A stretch of 64,000 nucleotides of DNA, from assembly GCF_014700075.1 (NCBI RefSeq), contig NZ_JACXBU010000001.1, forward strand, positions 744,001 through 808,000, given 5' to 3'. The position numbers and the translations under genes are program-made. Shown here in pieces: positions 28,621-35,955 of the stretch. The notes under the pieces were generated by a model. The model did not search any database and had not been told where the DNA came from. It saw nothing but the letters and a program-made list of their open reading frames with translations. Position 1 is the stretch's first letter. Every line of letters starts with the position of its first letter. This stretch comes from Pseudomonas sp. JM0905a (lineage in GTDB: Bacteria > Pseudomonadota > Gammaproteobacteria > Pseudomonadales > Pseudomonadaceae).

Positions 28621-29687
28621 TGGCGATCTCCCTCGACACCCGCCTGACCCGCCTGCTGGGCTGCCGCTACCCGATCATCCAGACCGCCATGGGCTGGGTG
28701 GCCGACCCGCGACTGGTGGCGGCCACCGGCAATGCCGGCGGCTTCGGCTTCCTTGCCGGGGCCACCATCGAACCGCAACACATGGAAGCTGCCATCCTCG
28801 AGACCAAGCGGCTGACCGACCAGCCTTTCGGCGTCAACTTCCACATGTACCAGGCCAACGCCGGCGAGATCGTCGAGCTGGTGCTCAAGCACGGCGTGCG
28901 TGCGGTGAGCTACAGCCGCTCGCCGGGCAAGGCGATGGTCGCCCGGCTGAAGGATGCAGGCGTCGTCTGCATCCCCACCGTAGGCGCCCTGAAGCATGCG
29001 GTGAAAGCCGTGGAAATGGGCGCCGACGCGGTGACCGTGCAGGGCGGGGAGGGCGGTGGCCACACCGGCGCGGTGCCCACCTCGATCCTGCTCGGCCAGG
29101 TCGTGGATGCCGTCGATGTCCCTGTGGTTGCCGCCGGCGGCTTCAAGGACGGACGCGGACTGGTGTCCGCCCTGGCCCTCGGCGCCGATGGCATCGCCAT
29201 GGGCACGCGCTTCCTGATGAGCGCCGACAGCCCGGTGCCAAAGGCCACCCTGGAACGCTACCTGAAGGTCCGCGATCCGGCTGCCATCATCGTCAGCCGC
29301 GCCATCGACGGCATGCCGCAGCGGATGATCCGCAACGAATTGCTCGACAGCCTGGAGCGCTCCGGCGGCCTCAAGCGCCTCTTGCTGGCCCTGCGCAGTG
29401 CCCTGGCCTACCGCCGCCACAGCGGCGCCAGCATCGGCCAGTTGCTCGGCAGCGCCCTGAAGCTCGGCGGCACTGATGGCCTGACCGCCGCCCAGACACT
29501 GATGGCCGCCAACGCGCCCATGGTGATCCAGAAGGCCATGGTCGACGGCCTTCCAGCCGAGGGCGTGCTGCCCGCCGGACAGGTCGCCGCCAGCATCGAC
29601 AGCCTGCCGGGCTGCGCCGAACTCATCGAATCCATCGTGCAGCAGGCCGAGCAGCGACTCGCCGAGCTGTGCCGCCGTGCGTCCTGA
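28620..29687 (+). CDS. ipdC: IpdC-type flavin-dependent reductase (nitronate monooxygenase family)
   Basis: The 355-residue TIM-barrel FMN protein has PIIQTAMGWVADPRLVAATGNAGGFGFLAG at the N-terminus, VTVQGGEGGGHTG for phosphate binding and VPVVAAGGFKDGRGLVSALALGADGIAMGTRF at the C-terminal phosphate site. The length equals mycobacterial IpdC as I recall it. IpdC reduces 5-OH-HIC-CoA-type intermediates with NADH during C/D-ring catabolism; genuine nitronate monooxygenases share the fold. It starts at an ATG overlapping the preceding stop codon, and the long upstream ORF extension only shadows that gene. Confidence 0.85.
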   Translation: MAISLDTRLTRLLGCRYPIIQTAMGWVADPRLVAATGNAGGFGFLAGATIEPQHMEAAILETKRLTDQPFGVNFHMYQANAGEIVELVLKHGVRAVSYSRSPGKAMVARLKDAGVVCIPTVGALKHAVKAVEMGADAVTVQGGEGGGHTGAVPTSILLGQVVDAVDVPVVAAGGFKDGRGLVSALALGADGIAMGTRFLMSADSPVPKATLERYLKVRDPAAIIVSRAIDGMPQRMIRNELLDSLERSGGLKRLLLALRSALAYRRHSGASIGQLLGSALKLGGTDGLTAAQTLMAANAPMVIQKAMVDGLPAEGVLPAGQVAASIDSLPGCAELIESIVQQAEQRLAELCRRAS

Positions 29688-29700
29688 GGGGGAGAAGGTC

Positions 29701-30459
29701 ATGGCCACACCGTTTCACATCAGTCTCGATAACGGCATCGCCGAGATGGTCTTCGACCATCCGCCGGTGAACGCCTTCGACAGCAAGGGCTGGGCAGCCA
29801 TCGCCGCCGAGCTGGAACGCCTGGGTGAATCGCCCGAGGTCCGCGTCATTGTAATCCGTGCCGAGGGGCGGGGTTTCTGCGCCGGTGTGGACATCAAGGA
29901 ACTCGCCGCCGACGGTAACCTGATCGTCGCCGTCAACAAGGGCAACTACGACAGCTTCAAGGCCGTCCACCGCAATCCCAAGCCAGTGATCATCGCCGTG
30001 CACGGCTTCGTCCTCGGTGGCGGCATCGGCCTCTGCGGGGCGGCGGACATCCTGGTTGCCTCCGACTGCGCGCGCTTCGGCGTGCCCGAGGTGGACCGTG
30101 GCGCCATGGGCGGCGGAGCCCACCTGCAGCGCCTGTTCCCGGTGCAGAAGGTGCGCCACATGTACTTCACCGGCGAAATGATCGACGCCGCCGAGGCCTA
30201 CCGCCTGGGCGCCGTGGAGCGCGTGGTACCCCGCGACGAACTGCGCGAGGCGGCCCTGGATATCGCCCGCAAGATCGCCGCCAAGAGCCCGGCCATGATC
30301 GCCCTGGCGAAAGAGGCGCTGACCGGTATCGAGGACGGCAACCTCGAAGACAAATACCGCTGGGAGCAGGGCTTCACCCTGCAGGCCTATCGCTCGCTGG
30401 ATTCCCAGGAAGCCCGCGATGCCTTCGTCGACAAGCGCGCTGCCACCTTCAAGGGCTAA
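29701..30459 (+). CDS. echA20: EchA20-type crotonase (steroid D-ring hydrolase)
   Basis: The 252-residue protein matches my recollection of mycobacterial EchA20 at several diagnostic places: HPPVNAFDSKGW, RAEGRGFCAGVDIKEL, GFVLGGGIGLCGAADI, EVDRGAMGGGAHLQRL and the tail EQGFTLQ...ARDAFVDKR. EchA20 hydrolytically opens ring D of HIEC-CoA, just before the IpdAB step. The start at 29701 follows GGGGGAGAAGG; an upstream GTG extension is unlikely. It lies between ipdC and the first acyl-CoA dehydrogenase pair in one operon. Confidence 0.85.
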   Translation: MATPFHISLDNGIAEMVFDHPPVNAFDSKGWAAIAAELERLGESPEVRVIVIRAEGRGFCAGVDIKELAADGNLIVAVNKGNYDSFKAVHRNPKPVIIAVHGFVLGGGIGLCGAADILVASDCARFGVPEVDRGAMGGGAHLQRLFPVQKVRHMYFTGEMIDAAEAYRLGAVERVVPRDELREAALDIARKIAAKSPAMIALAKEALTGIEDGNLEDKYRWEQGFTLQAYRSLDSQEARDAFVDKRAATFKG

Positions 30460-30463
30460 AGCC

Positions 30464-31630
30464 ATGGAACTGACCTACACAGCTGAACAGCGGGCCTTCC
30501 GTGAGGAGGTTCGCGCCTGGATGGCGGCCAACGTGCCGGCCCAGCCGCTGCAATCCTTCGATTGCGAAGAAGGCTTCCGCCAGCACCGCGCCTGGGAAGC
30601 CAAGCTCAACGAGGGCCGCTGGGGCATGGTGACCTGGCCCAAGGCACTCGGCGGACGCGGCTGCGACCTGATCGAGTGGCTGATCTTCGAAGAGGAGTAC
30701 TACCGCGCAGGCGCCCCGGCCCGCGTGAACCAGAACGGTATCTTCCTGCTTGGCCCGACCCTGATGGAGTTCGGCACTGCCGCGCAGCAGGAACGCTTCC
30801 TGCCGAAGATGGCCACGGGCGAAGAAATCTGGGCCCAGGGCTGGTCCGAGCCGAACGCCGGTTCCGACATGGCGGCCATCCGCTGCCGCGCCGAGCGCAA
30901 GGGCGACGTCTACGTCATCAACGGCCAGAAAACCTGGTCCACCCGCGCCGTCTGGGCCGACTGGCTGTTCGGCCTGTTCCGCAGCGACCCGCAGTCCAGC
31001 CGCCACCACGGCCTGACCTTCATCCTCCTGCCGCTGAACAGCCCCGGCATCACCGTGCGCCCGATCCCGCAGCTCAACGGCCTGCCGGGCTTCGCCGAAA
31101 TCTTCTTCGATGACGTGGAAGTGCCTGTGGATAACGTGCTGGGCGGGGAAGGCATGGGCTGGCACGTGGCGATGTCCACCGCCGGCTTCGAACGCGGCCT
31201 GATGCTGCGCTCCCCGGCCCGCTTCCAGGAAACCGCACGACGCCTGGTGCAGCTCTACCTGGCCAACCGTGAACAGGCGGACCTCGACCCGGCCATTGGC
31301 GAAGCGGTAATGCGCGCCTGGATGGACGCCGAAGCCTACACCCTGAATACCTACATGACCGCGTCCCGGCTGGGGAAGGGCGGCAAGATTGGCCCGGAAT
31401 CCTCCACCAACAAGATCTTCTGGTCCGAGCTGGACCAGCGCATGCACGAGACGGCGCTGTCGATCCTCGGCCTGCGCGGCGAACTGCTGCCCCACGCGCC
31501 GGATGCTGGCGACGTCGGCCACTGGCTGGACGGCTTCCTGTTCGCCCAGGCCGGCCCGATCTACGCCGGTACCAACGAGATCCAACGCAACATCATCGCC
31601 GAGCGCATGCTCGGTATGCCGCGAGCTTGA
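30464..31630 (+). CDS. acyl-CoA dehydrogenase, catalytic subunit (FadE30-like)
   Basis: The 388-residue acyl-CoA dehydrogenase has the flavin/substrate motif WAQGWSEPNAGSDMA. The usual C-terminal catalytic glutamate is absent (IYAGTNEIQRN). Instead Glu243 stands in GFERG, the alternative helix-G position of the catalytic base seen in steroid-specific heteromeric dehydrogenases. It probably desaturates HIP-CoA or a later C/D-ring thioester with the smaller subunit encoded next. It starts four bases after echA20. FAD and CoA specificity are inferred from the family. Confidence 0.82.
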   Translation: MELTYTAEQRAFREEVRAWMAANVPAQPLQSFDCEEGFRQHRAWEAKLNEGRWGMVTWPKALGGRGCDLIEWLIFEEEYYRAGAPARVNQNGIFLLGPTLMEFGTAAQQERFLPKMATGEEIWAQGWSEPNAGSDMAAIRCRAERKGDVYVINGQKTWSTRAVWADWLFGLFRSDPQSSRHHGLTFILLPLNSPGITVRPIPQLNGLPGFAEIFFDDVEVPVDNVLGGEGMGWHVAMSTAGFERGLMLRSPARFQETARRLVQLYLANREQADLDPAIGEAVMRAWMDAEAYTLNTYMTASRLGKGGKIGPESSTNKIFWSELDQRMHETALSILGLRGELLPHAPDAGDVGHWLDGFLFAQAGPIYAGTNEIQRNIIAERMLGMPRA

Positions 31631-31640
31631 GGAGCGCGCC

Positions 31641-32693
31641 ATGGACTTCACCTTCAGCGACGACCAACTGCTGTTCCAGGACAACGTGCGCGCCTTCCTC
31701 ACCAACGAAGTGATCCCGGAGCGTATCCGCGAGCTGTGGCAGAGCGAGAGTGGCCGCAGCGACGAACTCTGGACCCAGCTCACCGAACTGGGCCTCACCG
31801 CCATCACCGTGCCGGACGGCTTCGGTGGGCTGGACATGAACGAACTGGACTTCGTTCTGCTGGCCCAAGAGTGCGGCTACGCCGGCCTGCCCGAACCGCT
31901 GGTGGAAACCATGCTGGTGGGCGTGCCGCTGCTCACCTCCCTGGCGGGCCAGCTCGACCTGCAAGGCGAATGGCTGACCCGCATCGCCGAAGGCAGGGCC
32001 CGCCTCGCCGTGGGCGAACCGGGTAACCCGCTGGTGGCCGACGCCCATGTGGCCGACCTGCTGCTGCTGCCCCATGGCGATGAAGTGCATGCCGTGCTGC
32101 CTGCACAGGTGCAGCTCACCCGCAATGAATCGGTGGACCCGAGCCGCCAGCTCTACCGTGTCGACTGGACGCCTAGCGCGCAAACCCGCGTGGCCGAAGG
32201 CGAGCAGGGCTGGGCACTGTGGGCCGCGGCGAAGAACCGGGGCGCGCTGGGCACCGCCGCCCAGTTGCTGGGCCTGGCCAAGCGCATGGTCGACCTGGCG
32301 GTGGACTACAGCTTCGAGCGCAAGCAGTTCGGCAAGCCCGTGGGTTCCTTCCAGGCGGTGAAGCACCTGATGGCCAACGTCGCGGTGCTGATCGAGTTCG
32401 CCAAGGGCCCGCTCTACCGCGCCGCCCATGCTGTCGCCAATGACCTGCCGGAGCAGGACATCCAGGTTTCCCACGCCCGCATCGCCTGCGCCGAAGCCGC
32501 GCTGCTGGCGGCGAAAAACGCCATCCAGACCCACGGCGCCATGGGATACACCTGGGAAGTGGACCTGCAAATGTTCATGAAACGCGCCTGGGCCCTGGAC
32601 AAGGTCTGGGGCGACCGCGGCTGGCACAAGGCGCGGGTACGCCAGGCATTGTTCTCCGGCGCCGTCGAGCCGGGGGCGGGCAATACCTTCTGA
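31641..32693 (+). CDS. acyl-CoA dehydrogenase, small partner subunit
   Basis: The 350-residue protein has a shortened acyl-CoA dehydrogenase fold. It keeps the FAD-binding arginine segment YSFERKQFGKPVGSFQAVKH and the QTHGAMGYTWEVDLQMFMKRAW tail but has no catalytic glutamate at either known site. The middle beta-domain is reduced. Such subunits pair with a catalytic partner in alpha2-beta2 enzymes, and the catalytic gene ends 10 bases upstream. It is the last gene before a repeat-filled gap, so the operon may end or be attenuated here. Confidence 0.82.
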   Translation: MDFTFSDDQLLFQDNVRAFLTNEVIPERIRELWQSESGRSDELWTQLTELGLTAITVPDGFGGLDMNELDFVLLAQECGYAGLPEPLVETMLVGVPLLTSLAGQLDLQGEWLTRIAEGRARLAVGEPGNPLVADAHVADLLLLPHGDEVHAVLPAQVQLTRNESVDPSRQLYRVDWTPSAQTRVAEGEQGWALWAAAKNRGALGTAAQLLGLAKRMVDLAVDYSFERKQFGKPVGSFQAVKHLMANVAVLIEFAKGPLYRAAHAVANDLPEQDIQVSHARIACAEAALLAAKNAIQTHGAMGYTWEVDLQMFMKRAWALDKVWGDRGWHKARVRQALFSGAVEPGAGNTF

Positions 32694-32702
32694 CCATTCT
32701 TG

Positions 32703-32819
32703 CCCTCACCCCAACCCTCTCCCGCAGGCGGGAGAGGGGGCTGTCCGTGCACTGGTTGAGTCCGGCACGAGCCGCTTTGCTCCCCTCTCCCCCCCGGGAG
32801 AGGGGGCGGGGGTGAGGGA
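32703..32819. repeat. two GGGAGAGGG-type inverted repeat elements
   Basis: CCCTCACCCCAACCCTCTCCC...GGGAGAGGG and CCCTCTCCCCCCCGGGAGAGGG...GGGTGAGGG face each other between the dehydrogenase and thiolase genes. The same family occurs at 34025-34060, 51668-51806 and 56494-56608. Each copy can form a strong hairpin. Confidence 0.8.
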
Positions 32820-32858
32820 AGTCACCATTCACTCCATTCCTGACTATCCGAGACCACC

Positions 32859-34007
32859 ATGCCCGAAGCCTACATAGTCGACGCCCTGCGCACCCCCACC
32901 GGCCGGCGCAAGGGCGGCCTGAGCCAGATCCACGCCGCCGACCTCGGCGCCCATGTGCTGCGCGAACTGGTCGCGCGCAACGCCATTCCCGACGCCGACT
33001 ACGACGACGTGATCTTCGGTTGCGTCGACACCATCGGCCCGCTGGCCGGTGACATTGCCCGTACCTGCTGGCTGGCCGCCGGCCTCGACCAGGCCGTGCC
33101 CGGCACCACCATCGACCGCCAGTGCGGCTCGTCCCAGCAGGCGGTGCATTTCGCCGCCCAGGCCGTCATGAGCGGCACGCAGGACGTGGTGATTGCCGGT
33201 GGCGTGCAGACCATGACCCAGATTCCGATTTCCTCGGCCATGACCGCCGCCGAGCCCTTGGGCTTCACCGATCCCTTCTCCGGCTCCGAAGGCTGGGTGA
33301 AGCGCTACGGCACGGTGCCGCCGACCCAGTTTCGCTCGGCGCAGATGATCGCCGAGCGCTGGGGCCTTTCCCGCCAGGCGCTGGAGGCCTACGCCCTGGA
33401 ATCCCATCGCCGCGCCCTGCACGCCATTGCCGAAGGCCGCTTCGCCCGCGAGATCGTCCCGCTGGCCGGTGTCGAGCATGACGAAACCCCGCGCCAGACC
33501 AGCCTGGACAAGATGGCTGAGCTGGAAACCCTGTTCGGTTGTGACCGCGTCACCGCTGGCGTATCCAGCCAGACCTGCGATGGCGCCAGCGCGCTGCTGG
33601 TGGTTTCCGAGGCAGCGCTCAAGCGCTACAACCTGACACCCCGCGCCCGCATCCACCACATGAGCGTGCGCGCCGACGACCCGGTGTGGATGCTCACCGC
33701 ACCGATTCCCGCCACCGAGTACGCCCTGAAGCGCGCCGGTATGAAGCTGGCGGACATCGACCGGGTAGAGATCAACGAGGCCTTCGCCTCCGTCGCCATG
33801 GCCTGGCTGCAGGAAACCGGATACCCCCACGACCGCACCAACGTCAACGGCGGCGCCATCGCCCTCGGCCACCCCCTGGGCGCCACCGGCACCCGCCTGA
33901 TGTGCACCCTGCTGCACGAGCTGGAACGCAGCGGCGGTCGCTATGGGATGCAGACCATGTGCGAAGGCGGTGGGCAGGCGAACGTGACCATCATCGAGCG
34001 GCTTTAA
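32859..34007 (+). CDS. thiolase of the steroid cluster (FadA6-like)
   Basis: The 382-residue thiolase has the catalytic cysteine in DRQCGSSQQAVHFAAQ, NEAFASV, GHPLGATGTR and the second cysteine in CEGGGQAN. The QCGSSQQ variant, rather than the more common CSSG, is what I recall for FadA6-type enzymes that remove acetyl-CoA after C/D-ring opening. The ATG at 32859 encodes MPEAYIVDALRTPTGRRKGG, with no strong ribosome site. An SDR gene follows after a GGGAGAGGG repeat. Confidence 0.83.
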   Translation: MPEAYIVDALRTPTGRRKGGLSQIHAADLGAHVLRELVARNAIPDADYDDVIFGCVDTIGPLAGDIARTCWLAAGLDQAVPGTTIDRQCGSSQQAVHFAAQAVMSGTQDVVIAGGVQTMTQIPISSAMTAAEPLGFTDPFSGSEGWVKRYGTVPPTQFRSAQMIAERWGLSRQALEAYALESHRRALHAIAEGRFAREIVPLAGVEHDETPRQTSLDKMAELETLFGCDRVTAGVSSQTCDGASALLVVSEAALKRYNLTPRARIHHMSVRADDPVWMLTAPIPATEYALKRAGMKLADIDRVEINEAFASVAMAWLQETGYPHDRTNVNGGAIALGHPLGATGTRLMCTLLHELERSGGRYGMQTMCEGGGQANVTIIERL

Positions 34008-34024
34008 CCCCCGCACGGACAAAA

Positions 34025-34060
34025 CCCCCTCTCCCACTGGGAGAGGGCTGGGGTGAGGGC
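34025..34060. repeat. GGGAGAGGG-type repeat, single copy
   Basis: CCCCTCTCCCACTGGGAGAGG followed by CTGGGGTGAGGG lies in the 89-base gap between the thiolase and SDR genes. It belongs to the same family as the elements at 32703-32819. Confidence 0.75.
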
Positions 34061-34096
34061 AACCCACCCCCGCACGAACTCACCGGAGAACCCCAA

Positions 34097-34972
34097 ATGC
34101 CAATCTGCCAAAACCGCTCCGTCATCATCACCGGCGCCGGTGGCGGGCTGGGTCGGGCCTATGCCCTGGCCTTCGCCGCCGAAGGCGCCAAGGTCGTGGT
34201 CAACGACATCAACCTGCCGGCCGCCGAAGCCGTGGTCGCACAAATCCGAGCCACCGGCGGTGAAGCTATCGCCAATAACGGCGACATCACCCACTACGCC
34301 GCCGCCGGTGAAATCGTGCGCCAGGCCATCGAGGCCTTCGGCGACCTGCACGTGCTGGTGAACAACGCCGGCATCTGCCGCGACCGCATGTTCGCCAGCC
34401 TCACCGAAGCCGATTGGGACGCCGTGATGGCGGTGCACCTCAAGGGCCACTTCTGCCTCGCCAGCCACGCCGTGAAGCACTGGCGCGAGCAATCCAAGGG
34501 TGGCGCGCAGGTCAAGGCGCGGATCATCAACACCAGCTCCGGCGCCGGCCTGCAAGGCTCCATCGGCCAGTCCAACTACGCCGCAGCCAAGGGCGGCATC
34601 GCCTCCCTGACCCTTGTGCAGGCTGCCGAACTGGCGCGCTACGGCATCACCGCCAACGCCCTGGCCCCGGCCGCGCGTACCGGCATGACCGAAGACGTGT
34701 TCGCCGATGTGATGAAGAAACCCGAAGACGGCTTCGACTACTTCGCCCCGGAGAACGTCGCGCCCCTGGTCGTCTGGCTGGGCTCTGAAGAATCCCAGCA
34801 GGTCACCGGCCGCATGTTCGAAGTGGAAGGCGGCAAGCTCTCCATCGCTGACGGCTGGCGTCGTGGCCCCGAGTTCGACAAGGGCGCACGCTTTGCGCCG
34901 GCGGAGTTGAGCGGGGTAGTGCAGCAGCTGCTGGCCGAGGCCGTGCCAGCGCAAAAGGTCTATGGCAGCTGA
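34097..34972 (+). CDS. short-chain dehydrogenase, FOX2/MFE-2-like
   Basis: The 291-residue SDR has the NAD-binding motif TGAGGGLGRAYALAFA, NNAG and the catalytic Ser-Tyr-Lys in NTSSGAGLQGS...SNYAAAKGG. The long C-terminal extension with GWRRGPEFDKGARFAP resembles the dehydrogenase domain of multifunctional beta-oxidation proteins and a mycobacterial KstR2-regulon SDR (Rv3548c type). It probably oxidises a 3-hydroxyacyl-CoA in C/D-ring beta-oxidation. The ATG at 34097 is used; the longer ORF is a shadow of the thiolase. Its last 11 bases overlap the next gene. A decayed copy of its 3' end occurs at 37427-37527. Confidence 0.8.
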   Translation: MPICQNRSVIITGAGGGLGRAYALAFAAEGAKVVVNDINLPAAEAVVAQIRATGGEAIANNGDITHYAAAGEIVRQAIEAFGDLHVLVNNAGICRDRMFASLTEADWDAVMAVHLKGHFCLASHAVKHWREQSKGGAQVKARIINTSSGAGLQGSIGQSNYAAAKGGIASLTLVQAAELARYGITANALAPAARTGMTEDVFADVMKKPEDGFDYFAPENVAPLVVWLGSEESQQVTGRMFEVEGGKLSIADGWRRGPEFDKGARFAPAELSGVVQQLLAEAVPAQKVYGS

Positions 34973-35615
34973 GCCTGTCGTCATACTGAGGCGCCCGGTA
35001 ACCCAGGTTCCGGGCGCCAGTGTTGCCCTATTGCGTGAACTGATCGGGCTGGTCTACGAAGGCCTGAACGAAACCACCCCCTGGCTCGGCCTGCCTGAGC
35101 GTCTGCGCCATGTGCTGGTCGCACGCAACGTCACGGTCACCCTGCATCATTCCGATGACCGCCCCTCCGATCTCCAGGTGATGTCCGTCGAGCCCCATGA
35201 CGAAACGGACTGGCTGCTGGCCGAACAGGTCCACCGCGAGCGCTTCACCCATATCGAGCTGTTGGACCCCGAGTCGGTGCTGCCGGGCGATATCCTCGTT
35301 TTCGGTCCGCGTGATGTGGAACCTGATTGCGCCGAGTTCATGCGTTCCCTTGATGTCTCCAGCTGCCTTCGAACCTGCTTCGCCGAGCCCGGCGGCATGC
35401 GCTGTTGGGTCGACGTGGTGCGTGGGCACAAAGCGTCGGAACAGGGCTTCTCGTCCAGCGACGTGGAGCTGATCAGGAACCTGCTACCGCACCTTTTCCG
35501 CGCCCTTGGGCTATACGCACGGCTGCAGCGCCAGGAGGCGGAACGCTCGATCTACGAGGGGTGTCTGGATCACCTGGTGCTGGGCTGCCGGCCCTGGCGG
35601 TATGGCTCGGGGTAG
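34962..35615 (+). pseudogene. truncated LuxR-type (TesR/TeiR-like) regulator lacking its DNA-binding domain
   Basis: The 217 codons encode only the N-terminal sensory half of a regulator with the layout of the LuxR protein at 18-19 kb. After GLYARLQRQEAERSIYEGCLDHLVLG the frame runs into CRPWRYGSG and stops. No helix-turn-helix is found in any frame before the next gene. The break point falls where intact relatives continue into a PAS-like segment. Regulators of this type (TeiR/TesR) control testosterone catabolism in Comamonas, which would fit the neighbourhood. The start overlaps the SDR stop by 11 bases. It could still produce a ligand-binding fragment. Confidence 0.65.
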
Positions 35616-35955
35616 GGCAGCGCCGCCGCGTCACGGCGCTGGCCTCGGCGTGAGCCCCATCGGCATCCGTAGGTTGGTTAGAGCGAAGCGAAACCCAACG
35701 ATCCTGGGTTACGCCCCAACCCCATTGCCCCAAACGGCCCCTCCCCGAGTACGGAAGCGGGGTCACTCACTCAGTTCACCCACTCCTGGCGTTGGAAGTG
35801 GCCTGGTAGTTCAGTTGGACGAGGGCCGTCATGCCCTTCGCGGTTAAGGTGGGCACTCACCTGCCTGCCCGAACGGCGCCAATTTCGCGACCGATCGCCA
35901 GCGTTCCCCGGACTCCACAGGTCTACTCGCCAGAACAACAATAAGGATCGCCTGC
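35616..35955. other. intergenic region upstream of kst4D
   Basis: These 340 bases contain no recognisable gene. At the left (about 35670-35712) is a GTAGGTTGG...AACCCAACG inverted repeat. A weaker copy of the proposed steroid-regulon motif is at 35806-35824. An AAGGAT ribosome site at 35943-35948 serves the next gene. Confidence 0.6.
35806..35824 (+). promoter_or_regulatory. weak candidate steroid-regulon operator upstream of kst4D
   Basis: GTAGTTCAGTTGGACGAGG matches 12 of the 16 defined positions of CTAGTCC-N3-CGGACGATG. It lies 131 bases before the ATG, farther than the other copies. Confidence 0.35.

Noticed and set aside
35804-35870. GGTAGTTCAGTTGGAC resembles the D-arm of a tRNA (tRNA-Asp type)
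   Set aside because: No acceptor stem, anticodon arm or T-arm follows; the similarity covers only about 16 bases and is better read as a weak operator copy.
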